DNA of 25,479 nt from Lachnospiraceae bacterium (GCA_004556565.1 SFGN01000036.1:1-25479); one strand, 5' to 3'; positions 6,878 to 15,293 are shown, numbered from the stretch's first letter. The notes: generated from the letters alone by a model not told the origin. Program-made: numbers and translations.

Positions 6878-8596
6878 ATGAAACAGATTTCAGGGAATAA
6901 ATTACTGGTAAAGGCATTGAAAGAGGAACATGTAGACACTTTGTTTGGATATCCGGGTGCCTGTACCATTGATATCAGCGATGAACTTTACAAACAGAGC
7001 GACATCCGTGTCATTCTTCCGAGACATGAACAGGCTTTGGTACATGCAGCGGACGCATATGCCCGCACAACAGGTAAAGTCGGTGTCTGTCTTGTGACCA
7101 GCGGACCGGGGGCGACGAACCTTGTGACAGGCCTTGCAACGGCAAATATTGACAGTGTGCCGCTTGTGTGTTTTACCGGGCAGGTTGCCAGAAACCTGAT
7201 CGGTAATGATGCATTTCAGGAGGTCGACATCGTAGGGATTACGAGAAGTATTACGAAATACGGTGTGACTGTCCGCAGAAGAGAAGACCTGGGAAGAATT
7301 ATAAAAGAAGCATTCTATATAGCTAAGACGGGGCGTCCGGGACCGGTGCTTATTGACCTTCCTAAAGATGTCATGGCAGAGCTGGGCTCTGCGGAATATC
7401 CCAGAACCGTGAATATCCGGGGATATAAACCTAATACCAATGTACATATCGGTCAGCTGAAGCGTGCGATCAAGATGCTGGGAGAGGCGGAGCGGCCGCT
7501 GTTTCTTGCAGGCGGAGGAGTGAATATTGCAGGAGCAAATGAAGTTTTCCGCGAGGTTGTCGAAAAAACTAAAGTTCCTGTCGTTACGACTGTAATGGGG
7601 CGCGGTGCGATCCCGACAGATCATCCGCTGTTTATCGGCAATCTGGGTATGCATGGCGCATATGCGGCAAATATGGCGGTCAGCGAGTGCGACCTGCTGT
7701 TTTCTATAGGAACACGTTTTAATGACCGTATTACCGGAAAGCTTCATGCATTTGCACCGTATGCACAGATCGTACATATTGATATTGATCCGGCATCTAT
7801 TTCCAGAAATATTCATGTAGATGTGCCGATCGTAGGGGATGCATGGGCTGCCGTTTCCAAAATGAATGAATATGTGCATGAATGCGATACGAAAAAATGG
7901 CTGGATGAGATCAGTGTCTGGGAGCATGAGCATCCGCTGACGATGCGGCAGCACAGGACGATGGGGCCAAAAGACATTATTGATGAGATCAACCGCCAGT
8001 TTGATAAAGCAATCGTGGTGACTGACGTGGGGCAGCACCAGATGTTCGTGGCACAGTATTTAGAAGTGAATGAAAATAAAAAATTAGTAATGTCAGGCGG
8101 ACTGGGAACTATGGGATATGGCTTTCCCGGCGCGGTGGGCGCTCAGCTTGGCAATCCGGACACTCCGGTCATTGCAATTTCCGGTGACGGGGGCATGCAG
8201 ATGAATATTCAGGAGTTTGCGACGGCTGTTCTGGAAGAGCTTCCTTTGATCCTGTGTGTATTTAACAACACATATCTTGGTATGGTACGTCAGTGGCAGA
8301 AGCTGTTTTACGGAAAGCGTTACAGTATGACAGATCTTCGTGCCGGTGCGCTTACACGCAGGACAAACGGAGAGGAGAAGCCTGCATATACTCCGGATTT
8401 CATAAAGTTGGCAGAAAGCTACGGTGCAAAAGGAATCCGCGTGGAAAAACGAGAGGATATTGCAGCGGCATTTGAAGAAGCAAAGAAAAATACAAAAGTT
8501 CCGACATTGATTGAATTTATTATCGACCCGGAGGAAATGGTATTTCCGATGATTCAGCCGGGCGGAACTCTGGAAGAAATGATTATAGAGTGTTGA
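6878..8596 (+). CDS. ilvB: Acetolactate synthase, large catalytic subunit
   Basis: A 572-residue thiamine-diphosphate enzyme that condenses two pyruvates, or pyruvate and 2-oxobutyrate. This is the first common step of valine, leucine and isoleucine synthesis. The catalytic glutamate is in R-H-E-Q-A (about residue 51). S-G-P-G-A-T-N and F-Q-E-V-D are present, and the diphosphate/Mg motif starts at G-D-G-G-M (about 436) and ends near F-N-N-T-Y-L-G-M-V-R-Q-W. The first motif reads G-Y-P-G-A-C-T-I-D-I-S-D, unlike the common G-Y-P-G-G-A-V-L-P-I-Y-D, so this is a divergent subgroup. The next gene encodes a regulatory subunit with an ACT domain, which supports a biosynthetic rather than catabolic role. 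The start has AGGAGG at good spacing. Confidence 0.93.
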   Translation: MKQISGNKLLVKALKEEHVDTLFGYPGACTIDISDELYKQSDIRVILPRHEQALVHAADAYARTTGKVGVCLVTSGPGATNLVTGLATANIDSVPLVCFTGQVARNLIGNDAFQEVDIVGITRSITKYGVTVRRREDLGRIIKEAFYIAKTGRPGPVLIDLPKDVMAELGSAEYPRTVNIRGYKPNTNVHIGQLKRAIKMLGEAERPLFLAGGGVNIAGANEVFREVVEKTKVPVVTTVMGRGAIPTDHPLFIGNLGMHGAYAANMAVSECDLLFSIGTRFNDRITGKLHAFAPYAQIVHIDIDPASISRNIHVDVPIVGDAWAAVSKMNEYVHECDTKKWLDEISVWEHEHPLTMRQHRTMGPKDIIDEINRQFDKAIVVTDVGQHQMFVAQYLEVNENKKLVMSGGLGTMGYGFPGAVGAQLGNPDTPVIAISGDGGMQMNIQEFATAVLEELPLILCVFNNTYLGMVRQWQKLFYGKRYSMTDLRAGALTRRTNGEEKPAYTPDFIKLAESYGAKGIRVEKREDIAAAFEEAKKNTKVPTLIEFIIDPEEMVFPMIQPGGTLEEMIIEC

Positions 8597-8689
8597 TTGC
8601 GCGAAAGCAAAGTTCGGGAACTGGATAACGGCAGACAAGTTCGTTCGGACCTGCAGGACGGAAGAAACAGGGAAACGAGAGGGATTGAC

Positions 8690-9199
8690 ATGGATAATAC
8701 AATCAAAAAGAGATGGATTTCATTGTATGTAGAAAATCAGGTGGGCGTACTTTCCAAGATTTCCGGGCTGTTCTCCGGAAAATCTTACAATCTGGACAGC
8801 CTGACAGTCGGGACGACAGAAGATCCCACTGTATCAAGGATGACGATTGCGACCGTCAGCGATGATGAAACGTTTGAGCAGATAAAAAAGCAGCTCAACC
8901 GCCTTGTAGAAGTGATCAAAGTGATCGATTTCACAGATATTTTTGTGAGAATGAAAGAAATACTTTATGTAAAGGTGAGAAAACTGAGCCGCGAGGATAA
9001 AGTTGAGCTGCATCAGATCGCCGAAACTTACAAAGCCAGGGTAATCGACCGGGGACCGGACAGTCTTCTGCTGGAATTTGTACAGACGGCGACGAAAAAT
9101 GATGCAGTTATTAAACTTATAAAAGAAGAGTTCACAGATATTGAAGTTGTCCGCGGAGGAAGCGTAGGAATCGAATCTATCAGTATGATGGAACGGTGA
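8690..9199 (+). CDS. ilvN: Acetolactate synthase, small regulatory subunit
   Basis: A 169-residue IlvN/IlvH-type subunit that binds the large subunit and gives valine feedback control. The N-terminal ACT domain is clear: W-I-S-L-Y-V-E-N-Q-V-G-V-L-S-K-I-S-G-L-F, then Y-N-L-D-S-L-T-V-G (about residues 9-42). The C-terminal half has R-E-I-x-L/V-K-V-like and D-S-L-L-L-E-F patterns of the family. The frame is open back to the ilvB stop, but the ACT domain and a GAGAGGGA site support ATG 8690. This leaves a 93-bp spacer that contains a small AGTTC-GG-GAACT inverted repeat. Confidence 0.93.
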   Translation: MDNTIKKRWISLYVENQVGVLSKISGLFSGKSYNLDSLTVGTTEDPTVSRMTIATVSDDETFEQIKKQLNRLVEVIKVIDFTDIFVRMKEILYVKVRKLSREDKVELHQIAETYKARVIDRGPDSLLLEFVQTATKNDAVIKLIKEEFTDIEVVRGGSVGIESISMMER

Positions 9200-9229
9200 T
9201 AAATAAAGCATGGTTCCGCCACAGATATC

Positions 9230-9256
9230 AAAAAACAGAGTGCACTCTTGATTTTT
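9230..9256 (+). terminator. Possible weak terminator after ilvN
   Basis: An A-rich arm ending in ACAGAG and the arm CTCTTGATTTTT can pair around a TGCA loop with one mismatch and one bulge, ending in five T residues. It overlaps the -35 box of the ilvE promoter. The GC content of the stem is low, so attenuation rather than full termination is possible. Confidence 0.4.
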
Positions 9257-9276
9257 CGTCGGAGTAGTATTATAAT
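9248..9276 (+). promoter_or_regulatory. Promoter of ilvE
   Basis: TTGATT (9248-9253) and TATAAT (9271-9276) are 17 bp apart. The expected start near 9283 lies about 44 bp before the ilvE ATG, so ilvE can be transcribed independently of ilvBN. Confidence 0.8.
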
Positions 9277-9326
9277 TGACGCAGTGAATTTAGTTCGTGT
9301 TTTCGATAGGAATGGAGGACATACAA

Positions 9327-10352
9327 ATGGAAAAGAAAAATATTGACTGGAGTAATCTTGGATTTGGCTATATTTCGACGGAGAAACGTTATGTGTCAGA
9401 CTATAAAAATGGCGCATGGGATGAGGGGGTTCTGACAGAAGATGCTACAGTTACACTTTCGGAGTGTGCAGGCGTTCTTCAGTATGCACAGACGGTATTT
9501 GAAGGCCTGAAGGCCTATACGACAGAAGACGGGCACATCGTGGTATTCCGTCCTGACCTGAATGCATCCCGTCTTGCAGATTCCGCAAAAAGGCTTGAAA
9601 TGCCTGTTGTTCCGGAAGAGAAGTTCCTGGATGCAGTCACACAGGTAGTTAAGGCAAATGCCGCTTATGTGCCGCCGTACGGAACAGGCGCGACACTTTA
9701 TATCAGGCCATATATTTTCGGAACAAATGCAGTAATCGGAGTTAAGCCGGCATCTGAATATCAGTTCCGTGTATTTGCTACTCCGGTAGGGCCGTATTTT
9801 AAAGGCGGAGCAAAGCCGCTTACACTTTGTGTTTCTGATTTTGACCGTGCGGCTCCGCATGGAACCGGACATATTAAAGCAGGTCTGAATTATGCGATGA
9901 GCCTTCATGCAATTGTAACTGCACACGCGAACGGATATGATGAGAATATGTACCTTGATTCCGCAACAAGAACAAAAGTGGAAGAGACAGGCGGGGCTAA
10001 CTTCCTGTTTGTGACAAAGGATAATAAGATCGTGACACCACATTCCGATACGATCCTCCCATCTATCACCAGAAGGTCGCTGATGTATGTTGCACAGCAT
10101 TATCTCGGACTGGAAGTTGAAGAAAGAGAAGTATATTTTGACGAGGTAAAAGATTTTGCCGAATGTGGTCTGTGCGGAACAGCAGCAGTTATTTCTCCGG
10201 TCGGTAAAATCGTAAATCACGGAGAAGAAATCTGCTTCCCGAGCGGAATGGAGAAGATGGGACCGACGACCCAGAAACTCTATGATACACTGACCGGTAT
10301 CCAGATGGGACGCATTGAAGCTCCGGAAGGCTGGATTCGTGTGGTTGAATAA
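9327..10352 (+). CDS. ilvE: Branched-chain amino acid aminotransferase
   Basis: A 341-residue class IV (fold IV) PLP aminotransferase that exchanges amino groups between glutamate and the 2-oxo acids of valine, leucine and isoleucine. The PLP lysine is in G-H-I-K-A-G-L-N-Y (about residue 186). The family pattern continues with L-D-S-A-T-R-T-K-V-E-E-T-G-G-A-N-F and E-C-G-L-C-G-T-A-A-V-I-S-P-V. Length and motif spacing fit the IlvE type II group. The frame is open from 9297, but GGAGG at 9314-9318 sits 8 bp before ATG 9327. It follows ilvBN with its own promoter and is closed by a strong terminator. Confidence 0.95.
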   Translation: MEKKNIDWSNLGFGYISTEKRYVSDYKNGAWDEGVLTEDATVTLSECAGVLQYAQTVFEGLKAYTTEDGHIVVFRPDLNASRLADSAKRLEMPVVPEEKFLDAVTQVVKANAAYVPPYGTGATLYIRPYIFGTNAVIGVKPASEYQFRVFATPVGPYFKGGAKPLTLCVSDFDRAAPHGTGHIKAGLNYAMSLHAIVTAHANGYDENMYLDSATRTKVEETGGANFLFVTKDNKIVTPHSDTILPSITRRSLMYVAQHYLGLEVEEREVYFDEVKDFAECGLCGTAAVISPVGKIVNHGEEICFPSGMEKMGPTTQKLYDTLTGIQMGRIEAPEGWIRVVE

Positions 10353-10387
10353 GAATCAGAAAAGATAATTAAATAAGAGTAACAGTT

Positions 10388-10422
10388 CAGCCCGGCAGTC
10401 ATGTCCGGGCTGTGGCTTTTTC
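10388..10422 (+). terminator. Intrinsic terminator of ilvE
   Basis: CAGCCCGG (10388-10395) pairs with CCGGGCTG (10405-10412) around a 9-nt loop, followed by TGGCTTTTTCT. It ends the ilv region and faces the converging PTS operon. Its left part, AACAGTTCAGCCCG, resembles the end sequence of the repeat at 13575. Confidence 0.85.
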
Positions 10423-10513
10423 TAACTTATCAAACGATGGACAGGAAATTTAAAATGTCGGCTTCCTGCAGTCATTTGTACATTTATGTGTTTTGTATTT
10501 ATGCCGTGAAGCA

Positions 10514-11362
10514 TTATTCAACGGATTCCGAACCAAGTACATCGCAGGCTACCCGTTCGATATGCATGGCCAGGTAACCTATTTCTGCTTCTGAAAGTTT
10601 CCGCTTCAGGCTGCGTCCGGTTTCATCACAGATAAATTTTGCCAGTTGGAAGGACTGAGGAAATTTTACGAGCATATAATCATTCATATTCAATTTCAGT
10701 TCCTCCCCGCTGAGTGTCCTCGCAATCATATAGCGGACATGATTCATAAGACGATTGTACGACAGTGACATAACGTCAATCGGCCTGCCTGTCTTTTGCT
10801 CTACCAGCGATATACATTGTCTGACAGTCTTAGCCATCTGCATTGCTTCAGAAATCTTTTCATCCTGGATTGCAGAATGAATGTGCAGTGCGATATAGCT
10901 GATTTCATCATCGCAGATTTCTACATCCATCTTCTCTTTTAAAATAGTACGGATACATTCAGCCGTTTTAAATTCCATATAAAACAATACACGGATATCA
11001 TCGGTCAGAGGATTACTGATCTGTTCCTTATTCCGAATTCGTTTAACTGCAAATTCAATATGGTCGGCCATGGGGAATAATATGTTTCGATCTATAGGAT
11101 GAAATACTTTTTCGGCTTCATCCAATATCTGTCCGGCAATTTCAAGAAAAACCGGCTGGATGGTACAGGCCATCTCCCGGAAATCCCCCCGTTCCGAGGA
11201 TACCTGCAGGGAATAAACTGTGTCATTGGCCCGGCAGGAAAATCTTTCCGATATCTTTTTTCCGAATCCGATGCCTTTTCCCATAATCAGATATTCCTGA
11301 TTGTTATCGACATGTATGCCGATAACGGTATTATTGTTCAATACTTTCTTTACTCTGTACAT
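10514..11362 (-). CDS. LicT/GlcT family transcription antiterminator (PRD protein)
   Basis: A 282-residue BglG-family RNA-binding antiterminator. The N-terminal co-antiterminator domain (about residues 1-57) starts M-Y-R-V-K-K-V-L-N-N-N and includes G-K-G-I-G-F-G-K-K. Two PTS regulation domains follow. Their phosphorylatable histidines are visible in D-H-I-E-F (about 100), A-L-H-I-H (about 157), N-H-V-R-Y (about 207) and A-M-H-I-E-R (about 267). It lies 21 bp downstream of the PTS transporter on the same strand. A RAT-like hairpin overlaps a terminator in that operon's leader, so the protein most likely binds it and permits readthrough when the sugar is present. No recognisable promoter separates the two genes. 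A GlcT-like role is inferred from the neighbour. Confidence 0.92.
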   Translation of the reverse strand: MYRVKKVLNNNTVIGIHVDNNQEYLIMGKGIGFGKKISERFSCRANDTVYSLQVSSERGDFREMACTIQPVFLEIAGQILDEAEKVFHPIDRNILFPMADHIEFAVKRIRNKEQISNPLTDDIRVLFYMEFKTAECIRTILKEKMDVEICDDEISYIALHIHSAIQDEKISEAMQMAKTVRQCISLVEQKTGRPIDVMSLSYNRLMNHVRYMIARTLSGEELKLNMNDYMLVKFPQSFQLAKFICDETGRSLKRKLSEAEIGYLAMHIERVACDVLGSESVE

Positions 11363-11383
11363 AATTATCCCCAGGTACTTTCT

Positions 11384-13516
11384 TTATTCGTAACAATCTA
11401 CAGCAAAAAGTGTTTCTCCGGCTTCTATATGTCCGTCTGCGATAAGACGTACTTTCTGGTTGTCCTCCAGTTCTGTGCAAAGTACCGGTGAAACAAGAGA
11501 ACGTGCATTTTCTTTCAGGTACGCGAGATCAAGCTCCAGAAGCGGATCTCCTTTTTTTACCTTCTGTCCGTTTTCTACAAGTGTTTTGAATCCGTTTCCT
11601 TTCAGCTCAACGGTGTCAATTCCCACATGAATAAGAAGGCTTACACCTGAATCGGTCATGAATCCGACAGCGTGTTTAGTTTCAAATACAAAACAAACTT
11701 CTCCGTCTTCAGGTGCCCGCACGATATTCTTTTCCGGAGTTACAACAACCCCGTCTCCCATCATCTTCTGGGCAAAGGCTTCATCCGGTGCAGTGGAAAG
11801 GTCAGCAGCGTTACCGCTGATCGGGCTGGAAATGAGAATCGTTTTTGCAACCTTTTTCCCGGAAAGGTCAGCACTGTCTTCTTTCTCAGCAGATTTAACA
11901 GCCACAGGAACTACTTCTTCATCCGGTGCGGTTTCCAGGTAATCTTCCAGATTTGATTTGATAACTGTTACTCGCGGCCCGTAAATAAGCTGGACGCCGT
12001 TCCCTTTGTGGACAACACCGGAAGCCCCGGTAGATTTCAGGAGGTCATCATTTACCAGATCGGCTTTGAAGACCGTGCAGCGCAGTCTGGTTGCACAGCA
12101 GTCAACATCGGAAATATTTTTCTTTCCGCCAAGTCCCTGGCAGATAGCTGCTGAAAGATAATCTTCTTCTGAGCCTGCCGCAGAGCCGTCTTTTTTCTTT
12201 GCTTCAACATCACTTCTACGATATAATTTTACTTCACTTGAGTCATCTCGTCCAGGGGTTTTTAAATCCATTTTTACAATCAGGAAGTTGAATAAGAAAT
12301 AGTAAACAAAGAAGTAAACAATTCCGACGATAACAACCCAGATCCAGTTTGTTTTTGCATTTCCCTGAAGAATACCGAACAGGAACAGGTCAATGAATCC
12401 ACCGGAGAAGGTCATGCCCACACCGACCTGGAAGACATGCATCAGCATATAAGCAAGTCCGGCAAAGACACAATGGATACCATACAGAAGAGGGGCGACA
12501 AACAGGAATGTAAATTCAAGAGGCTCCGTGATACCTGTCAGCATTGATGTCAGGGCAGCAGACAGAAGAAGTCCGCCGACTTCTTTACGTTTTTCCGGCT
12601 TTGCAGTTCTGTACATGGCAAGTGCGGCTCCCGGAAGACCGAAAATCATCAGTGGGAACTTACCGGACATAAACCGTGTCGCAGATACGGCAAATCTAGT
12701 AACGGTAGGGTCTGCAAGCTGTGCAAAGAAAATATTCTGTGCACCTTCTACAAGGACTCCGCCCACTTCCATTGTTCCGCCGAGTGCCGTCTGCCAGAAC
12801 GGAAGATAGAATACGTGATGCAGTCCGAACGGGATCAGAAGACGTTCCATCAGACCATATACCCAGGTTCCGAAATATCCGGATTCGAGTACAACATTTC
12901 CTACTGCGTAAATACCGGACTGGATAACCGGCCATATATAGAACATCAGGATACCGACGCCGGTATATACAAGGGCTGAGATGATCGGCACAAATCGCGT
13001 TCCGCCAAAGAAGGAAAGTACCTGCGGCAGCTGGATTTTATAGAAACGATTGTGCAGTGCAGCTACGCCCAGACCGACAATGATACCTCCGAAAACACCG
13101 ATCTGCAGAGATGTGATACCGCAGACGGATGTGGTTGCACCGTTTAACATGCTTTCCGGACCGCCGTTAAGTGTAATCAGGGCACCGATGGAAGCGTGCA
13201 TGATAAAAAATGCGATTGCCGCAGAGAGTGCCGCGACTTCCTTTTCTTTTTTTGCCATGCCGATCGCAACGCCCATCGCAAAAATAATAGGAAGGTTAGC
13301 GAATACAATGTTGCCGGCTTCGCTCATTACTTCAAAAATGGAATAAGGAACGGTTCCCGGGCCCATGATACCGAGCAGGCCATAAGTTTCCAACATAGTC
13401 TCATTTGTGAGAGATCCGCCGACGCCGAGAAGAAGTCCGGCAACCGGAAGGATAGCGATGGGGAGCATAAAAGAGCGGCCCACACGCTGAAGAACACCAA
13501 AAATTTTGTCTTTCAT
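11384..13516 (-). CDS. ptsG: PTS glucose-family transporter, fused IICBA
   Basis: A 710-residue transporter that imports and phosphorylates a sugar of the glucose/N-acetylglucosamine family. The order is IIC membrane domain (about 1-400, starting R-V-G-R-S-F-M-L-P-I-A-I-L-P-V-A-G), IIB (about 445-535), then IIA (about 560-710). In IIB the phosphocysteine is the second one of D-C-C-A-T-R-L-R (about 472). In IIA the active histidine is in L-L-I-H-V-G-I-D-T-V (about 629). The frame is open to 13630, but AAAGGAGAAAAG just before ATG 13516 sets the start. The long leader contains a RAT/terminator switch and a MITE-like repeat. The substrate is inferred from the family; NagE-like specificity is not excluded, so the symbol is tentative. 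Confidence 0.9.
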   Translation of the reverse strand: MKDKIFGVLQRVGRSFMLPIAILPVAGLLLGVGGSLTNETMLETYGLLGIMGPGTVPYSIFEVMSEAGNIVFANLPIIFAMGVAIGMAKKEKEVAALSAAIAFFIMHASIGALITLNGGPESMLNGATTSVCGITSLQIGVFGGIIVGLGVAALHNRFYKIQLPQVLSFFGGTRFVPIISALVYTGVGILMFYIWPVIQSGIYAVGNVVLESGYFGTWVYGLMERLLIPFGLHHVFYLPFWQTALGGTMEVGGVLVEGAQNIFFAQLADPTVTRFAVSATRFMSGKFPLMIFGLPGAALAMYRTAKPEKRKEVGGLLLSAALTSMLTGITEPLEFTFLFVAPLLYGIHCVFAGLAYMLMHVFQVGVGMTFSGGFIDLFLFGILQGNAKTNWIWVVIVGIVYFFVYYFLFNFLIVKMDLKTPGRDDSSEVKLYRRSDVEAKKKDGSAAGSEEDYLSAAICQGLGGKKNISDVDCCATRLRCTVFKADLVNDDLLKSTGASGVVHKGNGVQLIYGPRVTVIKSNLEDYLETAPDEEVVPVAVKSAEKEDSADLSGKKVAKTILISSPISGNAADLSTAPDEAFAQKMMGDGVVVTPEKNIVRAPEDGEVCFVFETKHAVGFMTDSGVSLLIHVGIDTVELKGNGFKTLVENGQKVKKGDPLLELDLAYLKENARSLVSPVLCTELEDNQKVRLIADGHIEAGETLFAVDCYE

Positions 13517-13574
13517 TTTCTTTTCTCCTTTTTTTAAAATTTTTTTGGCGGATGTCTGTGGGGGTTCGTATTGG

Positions 13575-13736
13575 CAACAATTCAGCCCGCGCCATTCGCA
13601 AAACGCATCTTCGATGCTTCTCCGCTGCAAAAGCAGTTTTTTTTCTCATTAACGGGCGCTAAGCTCATAATCGAATTCGTTCGCTCATTCATGCAAGCAC
13701 GATTCGCTCACTATTTCGATTACGGCTGAACTGTGG
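13575..13736. repeat. MITE-like repeat with terminal inverted repeats
   Basis: The ends CAACAATTCAGCC (13575-13587) and GGCTGAACTGTGG (13724-13736) are inverted repeats matching at 11 of 13 positions and bound about 162 bp. Inside are an inverted pair TAATCGAA/TTCGATTA (13668-13721), a CTGC-TTTT-GCAG hairpin and GCATC-TTC-GATGC. The right part recurs at 6691-6740. It holds no convincing gene; it forms part of the PTS leader between the terminator and the ribosome binding site. Confidence 0.5.
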
Positions 13737-13742
13737 ACAAAT

Positions 13743-13799
13743 AAAAAGAGACACAAACCCACATAAACATCCAAAGTATTTATGTACGGTTCATGCCTC
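13743..13799 (-). terminator. Leader terminator of the PTS operon
   Basis: On the minus strand GAGGCATGAACC (13799-13788) pairs with GGTTTGTGTCTC (13759-13748), with G-U pairs, and an inner ACATAAA/TTTATGT stem is present. TTTTTA follows at once. The first arm is also the 3' half of the RAT element, so the two structures exclude each other. Confidence 0.7.
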
Positions 13800-13877
13800 G
13801 TTCATTCAGAAGAATATTAGTAATAATATTATAAAAAGTATACATAATAATATTCGTAAAATAACAAGTTACACACC
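13788..13877 (-). promoter_or_regulatory. RAT-like antiterminator hairpin for the LicT/GlcT protein
   Basis: On the minus strand the 5' half is GGT-GTGTAA-CTTGTT (13877-13863) and the 3' half is AACGAG-GCATGA-ACC (13802-13788). The flanks pair and leave the asymmetric GTGTAA/GCATGA internal loop. This resembles the B. subtilis ptsG RAT as recalled (GTGTTA/GCATGA). Between the halves lie about 60 AT-rich bases that fold into an extended stem (GAATATTA with TAATATTC). The element starts about 6 nt after the predicted transcription start. The long apical arm is unusual, since RATs are normally near 30 nt. Confidence 0.6.
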
Positions 13878-13889
13878 ATATCTGATGAA

Positions 13890-13919
13890 ATCATAACATC
13901 ATGAGGATAATTTTGTCAA
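13890..13919 (-). promoter_or_regulatory. Promoter of the PTS operon
   Basis: Reading the minus strand, TTGACA (13919-13914) and TATGAT (13895-13890) are separated by 18 bp, with start near 13883. The leader to ATG 13516 is about 367 nt. It is back to back with the promoter at 13942-13970. Confidence 0.75.
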
Positions 13920-13941
13920 GGTGAAAATTTCGTTAATTTTG

Positions 13942-13970
13942 TTTACAATAATTTAACATAATGTTATGAT
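13942..13970 (+). promoter_or_regulatory. Promoter of the propeller-protein/LTA-synthase operon
   Basis: TTTACA (13942-13947) and TATGAT (13965-13970) have 17-bp spacing, with a predicted start near 13977. The two divergent -35 boxes are only 22 bp apart, so one regulator could affect both operons. Confidence 0.7.
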
Positions 13971-14051
13971 ATCAGACGGGTAAGATTTATTTCAGGGGAG
14001 AATGCTTCCGCCTTTTCAGACGGAGCTGAAAATATATTTTTTTTCGGGAGT

Positions 14052-15293
14052 ATGGAAACTGTGAACAGGGGAGTAGTGATTTCGTACCTTTTAGGTATGT
14101 TTTTGTTTCTTTTCTGCTCTGTGCCGATGGATGCACGGGCGGAAATCGCATCAGACAATGCATTTGAAGGTGCAGTTTGGGAGAAGATAATTGAAGATGA
14201 TATTGACGGGGAGTACGGCATAGTCCAGTCCATGTGCGTGACAGAGGATTACATCATATGTCTTGAAAACTCTTCGGATTTATCACAAGAGCTTGATGTC
14301 ATCCGGGCATATTACCGCAATGATACGGATGAGGATGGGAATCCGGTCGAACGTTATTCCCTGGCAAAGCGCGTAGAAAACCTGGAATATGAGCATGCAA
14401 ACGGGATGACATATAATCCAAAGACCAGAGAAATTCTTGTTGCACTGTATATCAATTCCTCGGCTGAAAACAGAGGGGCGATTTACCGGGTGGATGCGGA
14501 CACGTTTACTTTAAAAGCAAAAGAAAAGATTTCCGATGATTATAATATCCTGGGAATCGGGTATGACGAAGAAAATGACAGGTACGTGATCCAGACCGAT
14601 GCAGACGGCGGTTACAGCTTTAAAATTCTGGACAGCCAGTTCAGAGTGACAGAAGACTTGGGGAAATATGAGGATACTTGTGTCGGATATAATTTTCAGG
14701 ATTTATGTGTGAGTGGTGATTATATCATCAATTTTCCGCTTACCCTTAACATGGGAATAGGAGATTATATCCAGATGTATTCCATTTCCAGAAAACAAAT
14801 GGTATCTGCGTCAAAATTAACATTTCCGTTTGAAAATGTGGTATCGGACGAGCCGGAATCAATCTGCGAATTGGGTGCGGGAGCATTTGCCGCAGTCGTC
14901 AATCTTGATTATGCGGACGGAAGAAGGACATTCTGTATTTATAAAACTGTAGTTCCATATAACTTTTCCCCGTCTGATGCGGCAAAAGATGCAAAAAATC
15001 AGATAAAGGCCGATGTGGGTCAGAGTAAAGACACACAGGAAGCAAAAGAATCAGAAGATAAAAAAACAGAAGAGTTCCGGACAACGCAGGAAGATGAAAG
15101 TCCGGATGCCTCATCCGCACAGGAGGAACGTGGAGGCAGCGGCAAAGGATGGGTTGCCGGGAGTATTCTTCTGCTGCTTGCTGCAGGGATCGCAGGAGGC
15201 ATTTATACCAGATATTTGTCCGTGAAAAGGGAACGTCAACGAAATCTGGAAAGGATCCGGAAAGAACGAGAGCAGGCCGGCCGGCATTATTGA
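14052..15293 (+). CDS. Membrane-anchored extracellular protein, propeller-like, function unknown
   Basis: A protein of about 413 residues not recognised as a named family. It has a signal peptide (hydrophobic stretch Y-L-L-G-M-F-L-F-L-F, cleavage near A-R-A) and a large extracellular part (about 30-315) rich in short strands such as G-A-I-Y-R-V-D and D-R-Y-V-I-Q-T-D, suggesting a beta-propeller. A Ser/Glu/Lys/Asp-rich linker follows (about 320-370), then one membrane helix (V-A-G-S-I-L-L-L-L-L-A-A-G-I-A-G-G-I) and a basic cytosolic tail. No LPxTG motif is present. GGGAG at 14046-14050 is too close to ATG 14052 and fits GTG 14061 better, so the start is uncertain. Its stop lies 54 bp before the LTA-synthase-like gene, which suggests a shared envelope role. 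Confidence 0.8.
   Translation: METVNRGVVISYLLGMFLFLFCSVPMDARAEIASDNAFEGAVWEKIIEDDIDGEYGIVQSMCVTEDYIICLENSSDLSQELDVIRAYYRNDTDEDGNPVERYSLAKRVENLEYEHANGMTYNPKTREILVALYINSSAENRGAIYRVDADTFTLKAKEKISDDYNILGIGYDEENDRYVIQTDADGGYSFKILDSQFRVTEDLGKYEDTCVGYNFQDLCVSGDYIINFPLTLNMGIGDYIQMYSISRKQMVSASKLTFPFENVVSDEPESICELGAGAFAAVVNLDYADGRRTFCIYKTVVPYNFSPSDAAKDAKNQIKADVGQSKDTQEAKESEDKKTEEFRTTQEDESPDASSAQEERGGSGKGWVAGSILLLLAAGIAGGIYTRYLSVKRERQRNLERIRKEREQAGRHY

Noticed and set aside
6902..8038. Long antisense frame of 378 codons within ilvB
   Set aside because: It is the mirror of a well-supported gene, rich in Cys, His and Arg, with no start signal or family pattern.
13401..13649. N-terminal extension and alternative frames upstream of the PTS gene
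   Set aside because: They cross the MITE-like repeat; the ribosome binding site and conserved IIC start place the true ATG at 13516.
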